A stretch of 64,000 bases of DNA from Myxocyprinus asiaticus. Lineage: Eukaryota > Chordata > Actinopteri > Cypriniformes > Catostomidae. A model generated the notes under the pieces. It was not told the origin of the DNA. It saw only the letters and a list, made by a program, of their open reading frames with translations, and made no database searches. Shown here one piece after another: positions 22,401 through 64,000 of the stretch. How positions within the stretch are numbered: the stretch's first letter is position 1; every line of letters begins with the position of its first letter. The position numbers were made by a program, and so were the translations under genes. The stretch spans positions 24,400,744-24,464,743 of the forward strand of contig NC_059349.1 of assembly GCF_019703515.2 (NCBI RefSeq). Direction: 5' to 3'.

Positions 22401-23961
22401 ACGATTTAAGCTACTATTCAAGAATCTATAACTGTCCAAGCTGCTAGGTGTCCATGAAAGTCCAAGATGACACGAAGACAAAAGTTAGAGTGCACCTTTT
22501 AAAAGAGACATTATTCATTGACAAATCGGTTGCCTGGATCTCGTCTTTGGACATGCATTACACAGAACAACTTTTACTCTCAACATGCAGTGAAAGGATC
22601 TTCATCACTATACTACACAATAACTGATGAGTGAAATGTAAACATTTACCAGGCGGTTGACAAATATACATTTTTAGTCGCATAGTGTGAAATTTGGTTG
22701 CAAATGCGAGTGATTTCCTCTCATTGTGGAGGGTTGTGCAAAGAGCAAAAGATCAATCTTGGGATTTAAAGGTGCACTCAGTAACTTTTGTCTTTGTGTC
22801 ATCTTGGACTTACACTGACACCTAGCGGCTTGGATGCAGCATCATTTAAAATCAATAGTTTTCAGTTTCAGATGCCATTGTAGAAATGTAGTATTCACAG
22901 TCAACCATGATTACTTTAATCAATGAGTGAAAGTGTCAAATAACTGGACGGTTACTGAGATTAAGTGAGTAGTATTCGGCTGGTCATGTGATTCTAACAT
23001 GGCAGCCCCCATGTGTGGACCCTCTCCATGTAGAATAAAACAGCTTTTATAAGGTTACTGATATGACTGGAGTCTTCATTATAATATGAATGGTCATGAT
23101 TTCCTAAATGTATTACAAAATTACTATTCATGTCTTTAGGAGTTAAACTTTTTTTAATGAAGAAAAACATTTCTGAGTGCATCTTTAAGTATCAATATAT
23201 AGATCGTTCAAATGAAGATCGCGAGTAATTGGGAAATCGATATCTTTACCCACCCCTACTGTATATGATGTAATGTATCTGAATTATTATATATAATATT
23301 TATAATTATTTATGTCAAGTTCTTTATTTGGGGGCTTTCTCAATAAATATCGATAATTTATCGCCACATCATAAAATTAATACTATTAAAAATTGTAATC
23401 GATTTGACTGCCCTACTTTAAAAAAAATTAATCTACTGTCTGAAAAGATGGTTCCTCTGATTAGGGAAAATAAGCTATTTAAGAGCGAATACATAAATAT
23501 CAAGATCTATATCAATGAACAAAAATCTGAACACTATCAAAATATGATTATTTTGGATTTATTTTAAGTATTCAGATTTAGCCAGCAAATGATTGCAAAG
23601 AGCATACATGTGACTTTATGCTGCATTTGTGGATGTACACGGATGAAGACATTAGTTTTGAAGAAGTGTCCTGAAAAATTCAGCACCACAATTTCACTAA
23701 ATTGCTGATTCAAGCTTGTGAAATTGGCAATAGAATACTTAAGTTTGTAATATAGTAATTTTGGTCAATGTGTTTGGCCTAGATATAAGGAAGTGTTTGT
23801 TTTATTTTCTTTTTTCCTCTTGTGCAGAAATTGGGGACATTGCTGGAGTGGCAGATGTCACCATCCGACAGTCATACCGCCTCATCTACCCCCGTGCTGC
23901 AGATCTCTTTCCTCCAGACTTCAAATTTGACACACCAGTGGATAAACTGCCTCAACTGTGA
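13414..23961 (+). CDS. gtf2b: Transcription initiation factor IIB, 7 coding exons
   Basis: TFIIB bridges TBP-bound promoter DNA and RNA polymerase II in the preinitiation complex and helps to set the start site. The seven exons join in phase to 951 bp, giving 316 aa plus stop, the same length as recalled for human GTF2B. Visible parts: the N-terminal zinc ribbon with C15, H18, C34, C37; the B-reader/linker ([13 protein letters not shown]); and two cyclin folds, the first starting about residue 110 and the second about residue 210 ([20 protein letters not shown]). It ends [11 protein letters not shown]. Residues 7-14 (GDSLPKVQ) differ from mammals; most of the rest is nearly identical. Introns 4 and 6 are swollen by transposons. 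It is tail to tail with pkn2. Confidence 0.97.
13431..14376 (+). other. gtf2b: gtf2b intron 1
   Basis: Opens GTGAGTATGA and closes TCTGTTACAG. No nested gene seen. A small hairpin CCAACAGT...ACTGTTGG lies at 13958-13981. Confidence 0.8.
14377..14483 (+). CDS. gtf2b: gtf2b coding exon 2 (zinc ribbon)
   Basis: 107 bp, phase 2 in and phase 1 out. It holds all four zinc ligands (CPNH and CPEC) and the acidic EDYRAGDMI stretch. Acceptor TTACAG, donor GTATGA. Confidence 0.96.
14627..14760 (+). CDS. gtf2b: gtf2b coding exon 3 (B-reader/linker)
   Basis: 134 bp. Encodes the segment from [11 protein letters not shown] to TMISK, the reader region that enters the polymerase active-site cleft. Acceptor TTCTAG, donor GTGAGG. 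Confidence 0.96.
14881..15027 (+). CDS. gtf2b: gtf2b coding exon 4
   Basis: 147 bp, 49 codons, phase 0 on both sides: [11 protein letters not shown] to RINLPRNII, the start of the first cyclin fold. Acceptor TTCTCAG, donor GTGAGT. Confidence 0.96.
15792..17600. mobile_element. Non-autonomous hAT element in gtf2b intron 4
   Basis: It begins TAGGGATGAAACGA and ends TTAGTTGCAGCCCTA, the degenerate inverted ends typical of the fish hAT group that opens TAGGGCTGCAAC. Eight-bp flanks TCCTAATA (15784-15791) and TCCTAATG (17601-17608) match at 7 of 8 positions. No transposase is visible. It holds a younger nested Tc1-type MITE at 15982-16254. Confidence 0.8.
15982..16254. mobile_element. Tc1-type MITE nested in hAT element
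   Basis: Terminal inverted repeats start CAGTTGTGCTCAAAAGTTTG and close with the near reverse complement (CAAACTTTTGGGCACAACTG). They are flanked by TA at 15980-15981 and 16255-16256. The inner parts CTGTCTTTTATTTAAGGATA also recur inside. No coding capacity. Confidence 0.85.
17609..19166 (+). other. gtf2b: gtf2b intron 4, distal part
   Basis: AT-rich intron sequence with no gene seen. It closes with the pyrimidine-rich CTTTCTCTTTTTATCCATCAG acceptor. Confidence 0.7.
19167..19296 (+). CDS. gtf2b: gtf2b coding exon 5
   Basis: 130 bp. [14 protein letters not shown] to GVPRTFK, the core helices of the first cyclin fold. Donor GTAAAA splits a Glu codon (G|AA). Confidence 0.96.
19478..19759 (+). 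CDS. gtf2b: gtf2b coding exon 6
   Basis: 282 bp. Encodes [16 protein letters not shown] through the second cyclin fold to ASAEKKTQK. Acceptor AACCCAG, donor GTATGA splitting Glu (G|AA). This exon carries most of the TBP- and BRE-contacting fold in the known protein. Confidence 0.96.
20966..21728. mobile_element. Fold-back MITE (GTTCACCCA ends), nested
   Basis: The left end AAAAGTTCACCCAAAAATTC and right end TTTTGGGTGAACTATTCCTTT are inverted repeats. Inner blocks GATGTCATCCCAGATGTG, CTGTCTTTCTTCAGCA and CAGTCATACACATCTGGGATG also pair, so most of the element can fold on itself. Confidence 0.75.
22101..22505 (+). mobile_element. TTAA-type MITE, copy 1
   Basis: It begins TTAAAGGTGCATTC and ends GAGTGCACCTTTTAA, so the ends are inverted AGGTGCAYTC repeats flanked by TTAA, like piggyBac-type elements. 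No ORF. It is the inverted partner of 22766-23189. Confidence 0.7.
22766..23189 (-). mobile_element. TTAA-type MITE, copy 2 (inverted)
   Basis: Begins TTTAAAGGTGCACTCAGTAAC and ends GAGTGCATCTTTAA. The interior (CATGTGTGGACCCTCTCCAT and neighbours) is the reverse complement of copy 1 over nearly its full length. The two copies thus form a hairpin of about 400-bp arms with a spacer of about 260 bp. Confidence 0.7.
23828..23961 (+). CDS. gtf2b: gtf2b coding exon 7 (last)
   Basis: 134 bp including TGA at 23959-23961. [20 protein letters not shown] to [11 protein letters not shown]. Acceptor TTGTGCAG. Confidence 0.97.
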
Positions 23962-24270
23962 ACACCCGTGTGCCCAACAGTCATTGCTTTTTGTACTTTT
24001 AGAATTTTCAGCCTTTTCTCTTTTGAAATTTACAAGGTTTGCTCTCACAATCCTTTTGAAAGACAATGGCAGGGATTCTACAAAGTACAGAAGACACATT
24101 CCAAGGTTTAACACAGATTCTGGGCTGTACTTTCATCTGTGTATATATAAATTGTACATATGTCTAAGGGAGAATTTGATTGGTGGTTTCAACTAGGCAT
24201 ATTTCTTACTGTAAACATTTTCTTTTGTAGGAAAGAGTGTTAGCTTGTTTGCATTATATTTAGTAATTTA

Positions 24271-24276
24271 AATAAA
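24271..24276 (+). terminator. gtf2b: Candidate gtf2b polyadenylation signal
   Basis: AATAAA 310 bp after the gtf2b stop codon. It is the best canonical signal in the expected place. Confidence 0.6.
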
Positions 24277-24369
24277 TGCTTTTCAGAAAAGCATTTTGAA
24301 CATCTTGGAAATCCCCAAAACAGGTTTACAAAAATCTTGAGCTTTGAATAAGCATAAAGCATAAATGGT

Positions 24370-24402
24370 TTTATTATTTCCCCCCACCCCCCTTTTTTTA
24401 TT
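24370..24402 (-). terminator. pkn2: Candidate pkn2 polyadenylation signals
   Basis: Two minus-strand AATAAA motifs (24370-24375 and 24397-24402) lie about 1.3 kb after the pkn2 stop and face the gtf2b signal about 100 bp away. Other AATAAA motifs exist closer to the pkn2 stop, so the site actually used is uncertain. Confidence 0.35.
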
Positions 24403-25691
24403 TCACGAGAGATGTGGGATGAAACAGAACTTTTGTTTGTGTGTTTGTTCCTGTATTCACAGCACGGTTGTTATAAAAGCTTTCATCAAACCCCAGAGAA
24501 TCCTTTTTTGAAGTGACCAGAATTCACTCAAATCATAAATTCTACAAGTACAAAAAAGAGAGGAACTTGCCATGTTTCTTACTTCCATAATAAACATGGA
24601 AGTGGCAAAACCTGTTATTTACATCACTGTCAGCATAAACTTCAACACTGTGTACCACTGAAACATTTTACTTTGCATAATGCTCAGACATACTGTATAA
24701 TAGGTAAAAAAAAAAAAAAAAAACTTTGTACAGTCCATTTTGTCCACAATTCACATAAAATGTGGATAATTTAAAATTAATTTAAAAAAATGAGTGCTTA
24801 CAGTTAGTGTTTATGTCGGATAGTCTATATAACATGGCTAAAACTAGCATCTGCCCCTCCATTTGGATTGTTTGGTACACACATTAAGCTTCAAGCCAAT
24901 TTGGTTTTGAACTTCTAGACTCTTACAGTCTAGTTATTAACAACTGGTGTCATGTATGGATTCCAGTTTATGCCTCATGCCTACCAGTTATGAGCCACAC
25001 CAAGAGTTTTGTAAACAAAGACCTATGAATTGGAGCAATTTAAGTAGGGAACTAAGAACAACTAGCCCCTAACTCAAATGAGCATTCTGCCATATCATTA
25101 TACAAATGGAGTTGTAAATATTTTTGGAAATGGCAGCAAAATTTACATTCACTGGTGAGATACAAAATATCTGAGTGGCAACCTATCAGCTCAGACTATG
25201 GCTTTATAACACTTTTTAACCAGTCACATTATACATTCTAATACATCAAAATCAATGCCCATTATTCTTATGACACTTATAGCATACACAGCTGATGAAA
25301 TTATATAGGAAAGATAAATGTGGCTGTGGCTAACTGATTTCCATAACTCTAGGGGGTGTTTGATAGCACAGACAGAGACCAACCAGAAGTAATCAACTCG
25401 AACCCTGGCAAGCTTATTGCAATGATCATTAAGACTTTTTTTTTATTTTTTATCAGTGATGATGCTCGGTAAACTTTTTATCCTAGACCTGAATGTGGTG
25501 GTAACAAAATACTCCTTTTTTTAATTTATTTTTTATAAAAGTTTCTTCAAGTTAAAAAAACTGGAAAGGGTCTTATGGTAATCGTAAAATAACACTTGAG
25601 AACAACACATGGTATGAAATTGCGAATGGATAAAATAGTCTGATTCACATTTTTTGCGCGTGTGTGGAGAGGGAGGAGTGCCATCACATGG
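24403..25691 (-). other. pkn2: Probable pkn2 3' untranslated region
   Basis: Contiguous with the last coding exon and holding no other gene or recognised transposon. AT-rich with a poly(A) run at 24704-24723. Extent is inferred from poly(A) signals only. Confidence 0.5.
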
Positions 25692-58329
<32,638 letters not shown>

Positions 58330-58500
58330 TTTGGTTGTGAACTCTTTTGAATCAAACTCACTGGGGAAGGGGAGGTAAGTCACTCCCAAAAAAAAAAAAA
58401 AAAAACAAGCCTGTTGGGTTTCCGTCTCAAGCGAAAAGCGCTATATTTGGGGTATGATCCGTAAGATGTCCGGGGGACGCAGGGGGTCCCATGGTTGACT
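58330..58500 (-). promoter_or_regulatory. pkn2: Presumed pkn2 5' leader and promoter region
   Basis: Directly upstream of the pkn2 ATG. It has a poly(A)/T run (58387-58404) and moderately G/C-rich text beyond it; no TATA box at a convincing position. Inferred from position only. Confidence 0.35.
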
Positions 58501-58763
58501 GAGCTGTTGATTTGTTATGAATGTAGTTGTAGAACACAGCGCATTGCGGAGATCCTGGGACGAACACAGAACTGTGCTGCTAATATTGAAAGGGGAGGCG
58601 GGTGGCAGAACGCCCCAAGTGCAAGTTTCTGTTCCCGCAGTTCAGCTCAGCCACGGCCAGTCCACCCACGATCATGTGATCAATAACGGTTTCACAAACA
58701 CACAATCTGATTCTTTATTCTGTAGAATCAATGCAATTAATTTCATTGTGATTTTTTCAATAC

Positions 58764-58930
58764 ACTGTAAAAAATTAAAAGTTCAGTAAACTTAAAAAGG
58801 TAAAGCAACCAGCTGCTAAGCGTTTTTGAGTTTACTCAACTTCAGGCAAATTAGTTGTAGCAACTTAATTTAAATTGTATTGTAAGTTCCATTAACTAAA
58901 TACAAGTTCAGCCAACTCAAAAATATTAAT
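58764..58930. mobile_element. CACTGTAAAAAA-ended MITE fragment
   Basis: TACACTGTAAAAAATTAAAA resembles the ends of the MITE at 3706-5259; the opposite end was not found. Confidence 0.4.
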
Positions 58931-59324
58931 GATTTTTACAAGAAGGGTACAACGGGCCTAAAGGCACACCTTTAAGGAAATTTTGCTTCTTTTTTTCTGG
59001 TCACAAAGTGTATCAAGATTGAAAAGATAAAATATTTATTTGTATTGAATATTGGATGGAGCAACATAATTTGTGTGAAAAGAAATAATAATGGAAGGTT
59101 GTTTTTAATATAATCATAAAAATAAATAAAAGGCTGTGAGGGAGCCTTTTACCCCACACTTCGGAAAAGGCCCCCAGTGGGGTTATAGTGATATTGTGTA
59201 AATAAAGGGACAAAAGTTATAGGGCAATGTTTTTCAAGTTTTTGCTTTTTGGACAGTAAGATGCTTTTTTTTTAAGAAACAAATTAAGACAATGCTTATT
59301 CAAAATAACCACTTCAGAAAAGGA

Positions 59325-59960
59325 TTAAGTCAAGTCATTTTTATTTGTATAGCGCATTTCACAGCATAATTTCAAAGCAGCTTTACAGAAAATTATGCTT
59401 CAACATAATCAAGTCATAATAGTGCGGTTTTATAAAAAAAGACATGATTGTAAATTGTGCCTTAAAATAAATAATAGAAAATATTTATATTTATATTTAG
59501 ACCCCCAGTGAGCAAGCTTAAGGCATCTGTGGCAAGCAACACAAAACTCCATTATGGGCCAATGTTTAAACAAAAAGGTTTTGTATTAACTGTAAGATTA
59601 ATGACTAAAGTCTTAGAATTTACATTCTTAATTAACTGCGGAAGTGCAAACAGATGCATTGTCTATTGTTATTTTGATGATAAAGGCTGCAATTAATTTC
59701 TTATCTACGTATTCCATTTTAAGAGTGTAGTCCATCCTTTGACCAAGGTGATGCAGGCAGAGGTCAGTAAGGTGCACTGCAGTTCGACTGTAAGCTTGTG
59801 GCAGATTAATTTCCGGTGGAGTCCATCTTAAATCCAAGTTTCAGTGAAGTATCCCATGTCTTACAGTTGGTGCTGGAATCAGTTAATCCTCTGTGAAGTT
59901 CATCTTAGTAGACTGAAGTGATATCTGGCTGGCACAGGCTGCAGTTAACCATACGCCATT
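59325..59960. repeat. Probable dispersed repeat
   Basis: TTTATTTGTATAGCGCATTTCACA at its start and GGCACAGGCTGCAGTTAACC near its end are phrases I recognise from cyprinid dispersed repeats. No terminal repeats or duplication found. Confidence 0.4.
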
Positions 59961-60571
59961 TTCTGTTCATTTCAAACTCATTGCCCCACTAAGAAAAACA
60001 ATGTGTTTTGGAACAGGGGGGCTTTTTAGCTTTTTAACAGTACTTATTGTACACAACTATTTTGATTTAATCACATTGTTCAAAACTTAAAATTACAAAT
60101 AAGTATTTTGTCTTTTAATTAATGTGATTCTCATTAGCTTCATAAATTTGTAACATTTTGAAAATGATTAAATATTAGATCAAATAACCTCAAAATCAAA
60201 CTATAGACATTACACAATCTCATGGATGAGGAATATTTTGCAGTGTATATTGACAAACAGGTGTTAGGGAAAGTACTGTTGTGTGTTTTGTTGCTGTTTA
60301 GTGTGTGTGTGTGTGGGGGGGGGCTTTTGAAGAAGTTCAATAAACTTGAATTTTTAAGTACAGCTGACCATCATTTTTAATATCCTTGAAATAAAAGATA
60401 TTCTTCATTGAGCAGATATACTGTAGGTGCATGACCCCATTTTAAATTGTATTGGGACTTATTCTATTGGACTTGCACTAGCCATTACAAAAGGCCTTAA
60501 ACTATAGGGATTTATTCTGTAGAAGTAACACAATTTATTGTAATGTGATTTATAATATTAGAGCAGGACAC

Positions 60572-60612
<41 letters not shown>

Positions 60613-61013
60613 TTGCAGTACTACTCAATCTATTGAGATTTATTCCATGGGAGGAATAACATTATTTAAAAGATAAAGCCTTTTTAGAAATAAATAAATA
60701 GCAAAAAGTCAAAAATATTAACTGATATTTAAGAGACAAATGTAAGTAAGATGGCAGAAGCATAGACAGAAGGTAGACAAATAGCATCCTTAACCTGGCT
60801 GTGTCACAAGAATATCCAAAAATTTAACGATTAGGAGAAGGTGGTGGGAAGGTGCTTAAATGTAGTTTAGCATGACACATGTAGGTTTTAGTGATTAACT
60901 TGTAGTATATTTATTATTTACAAAATAAATGTTGTTTCGTGTGAGTAAAATTATTATTGTTTCAAATCCTTAAACATTTAATGGGTCATTCCTGCATATA
61001 ACTAGTGTGCTAT
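59961..61013. other. Intergenic, no gene seen
   Basis: AT-rich DNA between pkn2 and the lmo4-like gene, with a GT/G run (60300-60323) and a (TA)n run (60574-60608). Confidence 0.5.
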
Positions 61014-61850
61014 CAAGGTTGGCGAGTAACGGAATACATGTAACAGGATTACGTATTTAAAATACAAAATATAAGTAACTGTATTCCACTACAGATACAA
61101 TTTAAATCATTGGTCATTAGAATACAGTTACATTCAAAAAGTATTTTGATTACTGAAGAGATTACTTTGCATTTTATTGTCATTTGTTTCATTTAATATT
61201 TAGTCCTTTCAGATGGAAAACATTTATACATATAAATAATGCGATCCAAAGTGCATTTGAACAGCGGTGAAACACTTTCTTATGATGTGTTACATTCATA
61301 CGAGCAGACAGAGAAGTAAGTTTGAAGTAAGTTTGGAGCAGAAGAAATAGAAATAAACCTTGTGTAAATTGTCAGCTTTACGCTAAGCTAAAATGCTATT
61401 TCTAGCCATTTTACATGCACATTACCAGGCATGATCATATTTTTTTATCAAGAAAATTCACGTTAGATCATAATTCCTTTTTTCTAGTAAGTCTTTTGAT
61501 ATTAGGGCAAAAATTGTATTCTTGATAGTAATTTTTGTATTGTTTTCCTGTAAAAATATCTAAAAATCCTTAAAACAAGATCAATTAGATTCATCTTGTT
61601 TTAGAAACAACACCTCATAAGATATTTAGGTTTTTCAGAGAACTTATTTTTAACATGTATTTTGTCTATTTGAGTTTTTATAGTCAAAACAAGTGAAAAA
61701 ATCTACCAGTGCTGAAGAAGTAATCTAAAGTATTTAGAATACGTTACTGACCTTGAGTAATCTAATGGAATATGTTACAAATGGCATTTTACATCATGTA
61801 TTCTGTAATCTGTAGTGGAATACATTTCAAAAGTAACCCTCCCAACCCTG
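61014..61850. mobile_element. Non-autonomous hAT-like element
   Basis: Left end CAAGGTTGGCGAGTAACGGA and the reverse complement of the right end, CAGGGTTGGGAGGGTTACTT, are imperfect inverted repeats. Inner text (GTATTCCACTACAGAT on both sides) pairs too. No clear 8-bp duplication was found, so the exact edges are less certain. Confidence 0.65.
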
Positions 61851-62739
61851 TATACTAATAGTTGCTTTTGCTATTCAGTTTATGTTTATGTTATTGTCAT
61901 GCAAATAAGTTCCTACAGATACAGTTCTCCATTCAGCCAACAGAGGGGGATGTTTTCCATAGATTTTTCTGTATCCATATAGTTTTTGGAGTTCTTAGAA
62001 TTTATCACAATTACTAAGTACACACATCATATCATTAAATGGAGTTCCTTTTAAAGTTTTCATTTATTTGGAACAAAGAAAATATTACTTGTTACACAGC
62101 ACACTTCAGAGACAAAAAAAGCTTTATACTCCCATAGATATCCCTGGAAAGCAGTTTCAAATGATGCAGGGAACCAGATTAGTTAGCTAAATGGTAAGAC
62201 ATCTGGACTCTCTGGATGCTTGTAGGACTGACTTGTATGGACAGGTTAAGTGCAGTGATATCATAATTATGGACCAAGCAAAACAGCGGTCCCATTAACA
62301 AAAGATAAATGTCACTCACACACCAGTGAAAGATGGGGTTGTGTGGATTCAATGTTTGTCAGCAAAAACAGTTGCAGAGGTAGCCCACTGAAGTTAAGTA
62401 CACAGTCAAGCACAATTTTAAGACTATTAGATACCACAACTAAATTATTGCAGGTCCACCACAGTATATATGAGAAAGGTAATTCAGTGCAAACCAATTC
62501 ATAATTGATTATGATACGCAAGGGCACCTGCTAATATTGCTTTTCAGCTCCAGTGGTTAACCTCATTTACACTAGCAGATATTGCCACATATGTTGAATT
62601 TCCACAATATTAGACCTTCACAAAATGGTCTGTTGCTGACAAAGCAACTACAGGGTTATGTGAAATCTTGAATATGAAACTAGGTGCTCCATTAGTGTCT
62701 CTTTCTTGGAGCTCATTTCAAAAGCAAAAAATGATCAGC
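61851..62739 (-). other. Intergenic / lmo4-like 3' untranslated region
   Basis: Downstream of the lmo4-like stop codon; no other gene seen. The 3' end of the transcript could not be fixed. Confidence 0.4.
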
Positions 62740-62904
62740 TCATGACTTCTGTTCTGAAATATTGTGCTCCCGAAGTGAATCCAAGTGACTGTTTGTGTCT
62801 GGAGAAGCTGTTGGCCTGTCCCGCTCACAGAACAGTTCTCCATTCACATAGTGAAAATGATCACCAGGTATTAGTTGATTATGGCAGATGGAGCATACAA
62901 AACA
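62740..62904 (-). CDS. lmo4: lmo4-like last coding exon
   Basis: 165 bp with TGA at 62740-62742: CFVCSICHNQLIPGDHFHYV to NISEQKS. Acceptor TTGCAG. Confidence 0.92.
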   Translation of the reverse strand, partial: CFVCSICHNQLIPGDHFHYVNGELFCERDRPTASPDTNSHLDSLREHNISEQKS

Positions 62905-63976
62905 CTGCAAGAGTAAAAAGAAAAAAGAAAAAAGAAAAAAAAAATAGTGAATTGACTGCTGTGACAATACTGTGAAGACAACATATCAGAACACCGTAAA
63001 AAGACACTTTAGCATACAGCCTAAAAACTATGGGTAACACTTTACTATAAGGTTCTATTTGTTAACATTAGTTAATGCATTAGGTATCATGCAACTAACA
63101 ATTAACTGTATATTTTTACATCATTTATTAATCTTAGTTAATAAAAATACAATTGTACATTGTTAGTTCATGTTAGTTCATAGTACATTAATGTTAACTA
63201 ATACAACTTTTCATTTAAAAATATTTACTATATGTTGAAATTAACATTCACCAAGTTTAATAAATGCTTAATAAGTATTGTTCACTGTTAGTTCATGTTA
63301 ATTAATGTTGTTAACTAATGTTAACAAATGGAACCTTTTTGTAAAGTGTTACCAAACTATGACTACACATGTAGATAACTTCTGAATTAAATGTATTTGA
63401 ATGGCTCAGTTTAATAAAGTCGATTACCTTGACATGGAAAACATTTCCCTGTGTCCGCATAACCATTTCACTTGCTGGGATGGATTTATTGCAAGCCCTG
63501 CAGACTCCGCTGTTACCAAATAATCTGTAGTGAACAGCATAATCAAACATAAGTCTTTTAATAAGCATGTTATTACTAAGAAAGCACTTTACAACATTTA
63601 TACCGACTTATTGATGCTGCTTGATTAGTTTGTTTCCTCAAAGTGTAATACCACATTCTCTGTCTTGTTACAGTAACAGTGGATGAAGAAATTCAATGAT
63701 AAATCATTATAAAAATTATAAATGTAAATCATCAAGCAGCTGATAACAAAACTGAGTATCATGTAGTATCATGTAGTCTGACCTTATATAGTCACTTTTG
63801 CAGAGGATCAAGCCACGCTTGGTGAAACACGAAGAGCCAATTTCTGCCAGCTTGGCATGGCAGCAGGAACACCTGAGACAGTGGCAGTGCCAGTATCCAT
63901 CCAAAGCAAACAGGAGGAACCGGTCAGAAATCTTGCATCCGCATCCAATACACCGTTTCCATGCCAGAGCCCCCAT
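62740..63976 (-). CDS. lmo4: LMO4-type LIM-only protein, 3' part (5' end outside window)
   Basis: LIM-only proteins bridge transcription factors and LDB-type cofactors in the nucleus. Three exons join in phase and encode two LIM domains. LIM1: WKRCIGCGCKISDRFLLF, WHCHC, C-SCC, then CKSD. LIM2: CRACNKSIPASEMVMRTQGN, FHVKC, CSIC, FCERD. The spacing and text are closer to LMO4 than to LMO1-3 (SIPASE, PGDHFHYVNG, DRPTA), but it is clearly more divergent than usual LMO4. The tail (SPDTNSHLDSLREHNISEQKS) differs. It may be a fish-specific LMO4 paralogue. The start M at 63976 is provisional, because the frame stays open to the window edge. Confidence 0.88.
63033..63353. mobile_element. hAT-type MITE in lmo4-like intron
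   Basis: Ends GGTAACACTTTACTATAAGG and the reverse complement (CCTTTTTGTAAAGTGTTACC) are inverted repeats. A perfect 8-bp duplication AAACTATG flanks it (63025-63032 and 63354-63361). The interior is AT-rich (GTTAACATTAGTTAATG and similar), no ORF. Confidence 0.95.
63428..63524 (-). CDS. lmo4: lmo4-like middle exon (LIM2 start)
   Basis: 97 bp: LFGNSGVCRACNKSIPASEM to FHVK. Acceptor CACTACAG, donor GTAATC. Confidence 0.92.
63783..63976 (-). CDS. lmo4: lmo4-like LIM1 exon
   Basis: GALAWKRCIGCGCKISDRFL to CKSDYIR, donor GTCAGA splitting Arg (AG|A). The 5' limit is open: there is an ATG at 63976, and an alternative acceptor TGTAAG just before it. Confidence 0.85.
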
Positions 63977-64000
63977 TCTTACATGAGCTAGTTGTGTATT

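Larger units (their letters stand above)
20833..23258. mobile_element. hAT-like element in gtf2b intron 6 with nested MITEs
   Basis: Ends TAAGGCTGGGTATTGATA (left) and the reverse complement of TAGGGGTGGGTAAAGATA (right) are imperfect inverted repeats and continue similar for about 40 bp. A perfect 8-bp direct repeat, CTGTATAT, flanks it at 20825-20832 and 23259-23266. Inside are a fold-back MITE (20966-21728) and two opposed copies of a TTAA-type MITE. No transposase seen. Confidence 0.85.

Overview
The window is teleost nuclear DNA, most probably from a cyprinid-type fish. It has split vertebrate genes with GT-AG introns, three protein genes in the human LMO4-PKN2-GTF2B order, and a very dense load of fish-type DNA transposons, fold-back MITEs, an L1-type LINE, an L2 LINE and a Gypsy fragment. 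Nothing prokaryotic or viral was found.

Layout. 1-1915 is a minisatellite/satellite array (28/32-bp units with 60-, 88- and 120-bp higher-order periods), followed by a short telomere-like stretch. 2-6.6 kb holds MITEs and a Tc1 transposon nested inside another TA-flanked MITE. 6661-12624 is one essentially full-length, decayed L1-superfamily LINE on the minus strand, bounded by a 17-bp target-site duplication. 13414-23961 is gtf2b (TFIIB), plus strand, 7 coding exons, 316 aa, with a TATA box and an E-box just upstream. Introns 4 and 6 carry hAT elements that themselves hold nested insertions. 25692-58329 is pkn2, minus strand, 22 coding exons whose phases all join, giving 976 aa with HR1 repeats, C2-like domain, AGC kinase and PKN-type C-tail. 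Its introns hold a 73-bp minisatellite, fold-back MITEs, a 4-kb hAT element enclosing a 2.5-kb imperfect palindrome, L2 and Gypsy remnants and a second Tc1/mariner-type element. 62740 to beyond the window end is the 3' part of a divergent LMO4-type LIM-only gene, minus strand.

The genes are functionally separate (general transcription initiation, Rho-effector kinase, LIM adaptor); what links them is conserved synteny. gtf2b and pkn2 are tail to tail with candidate poly(A) signals about 100 bp apart. pkn2 and the lmo4-like gene are head to tail, about 4.4 kb apart.

Exon limits were derived by hand from splice consensus, reading phase and recalled human family sequences. No alignment or transcript evidence was available. 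Transposon limits with target-site duplications were read directly from the sequence. Family names of MITEs are by structural class only.
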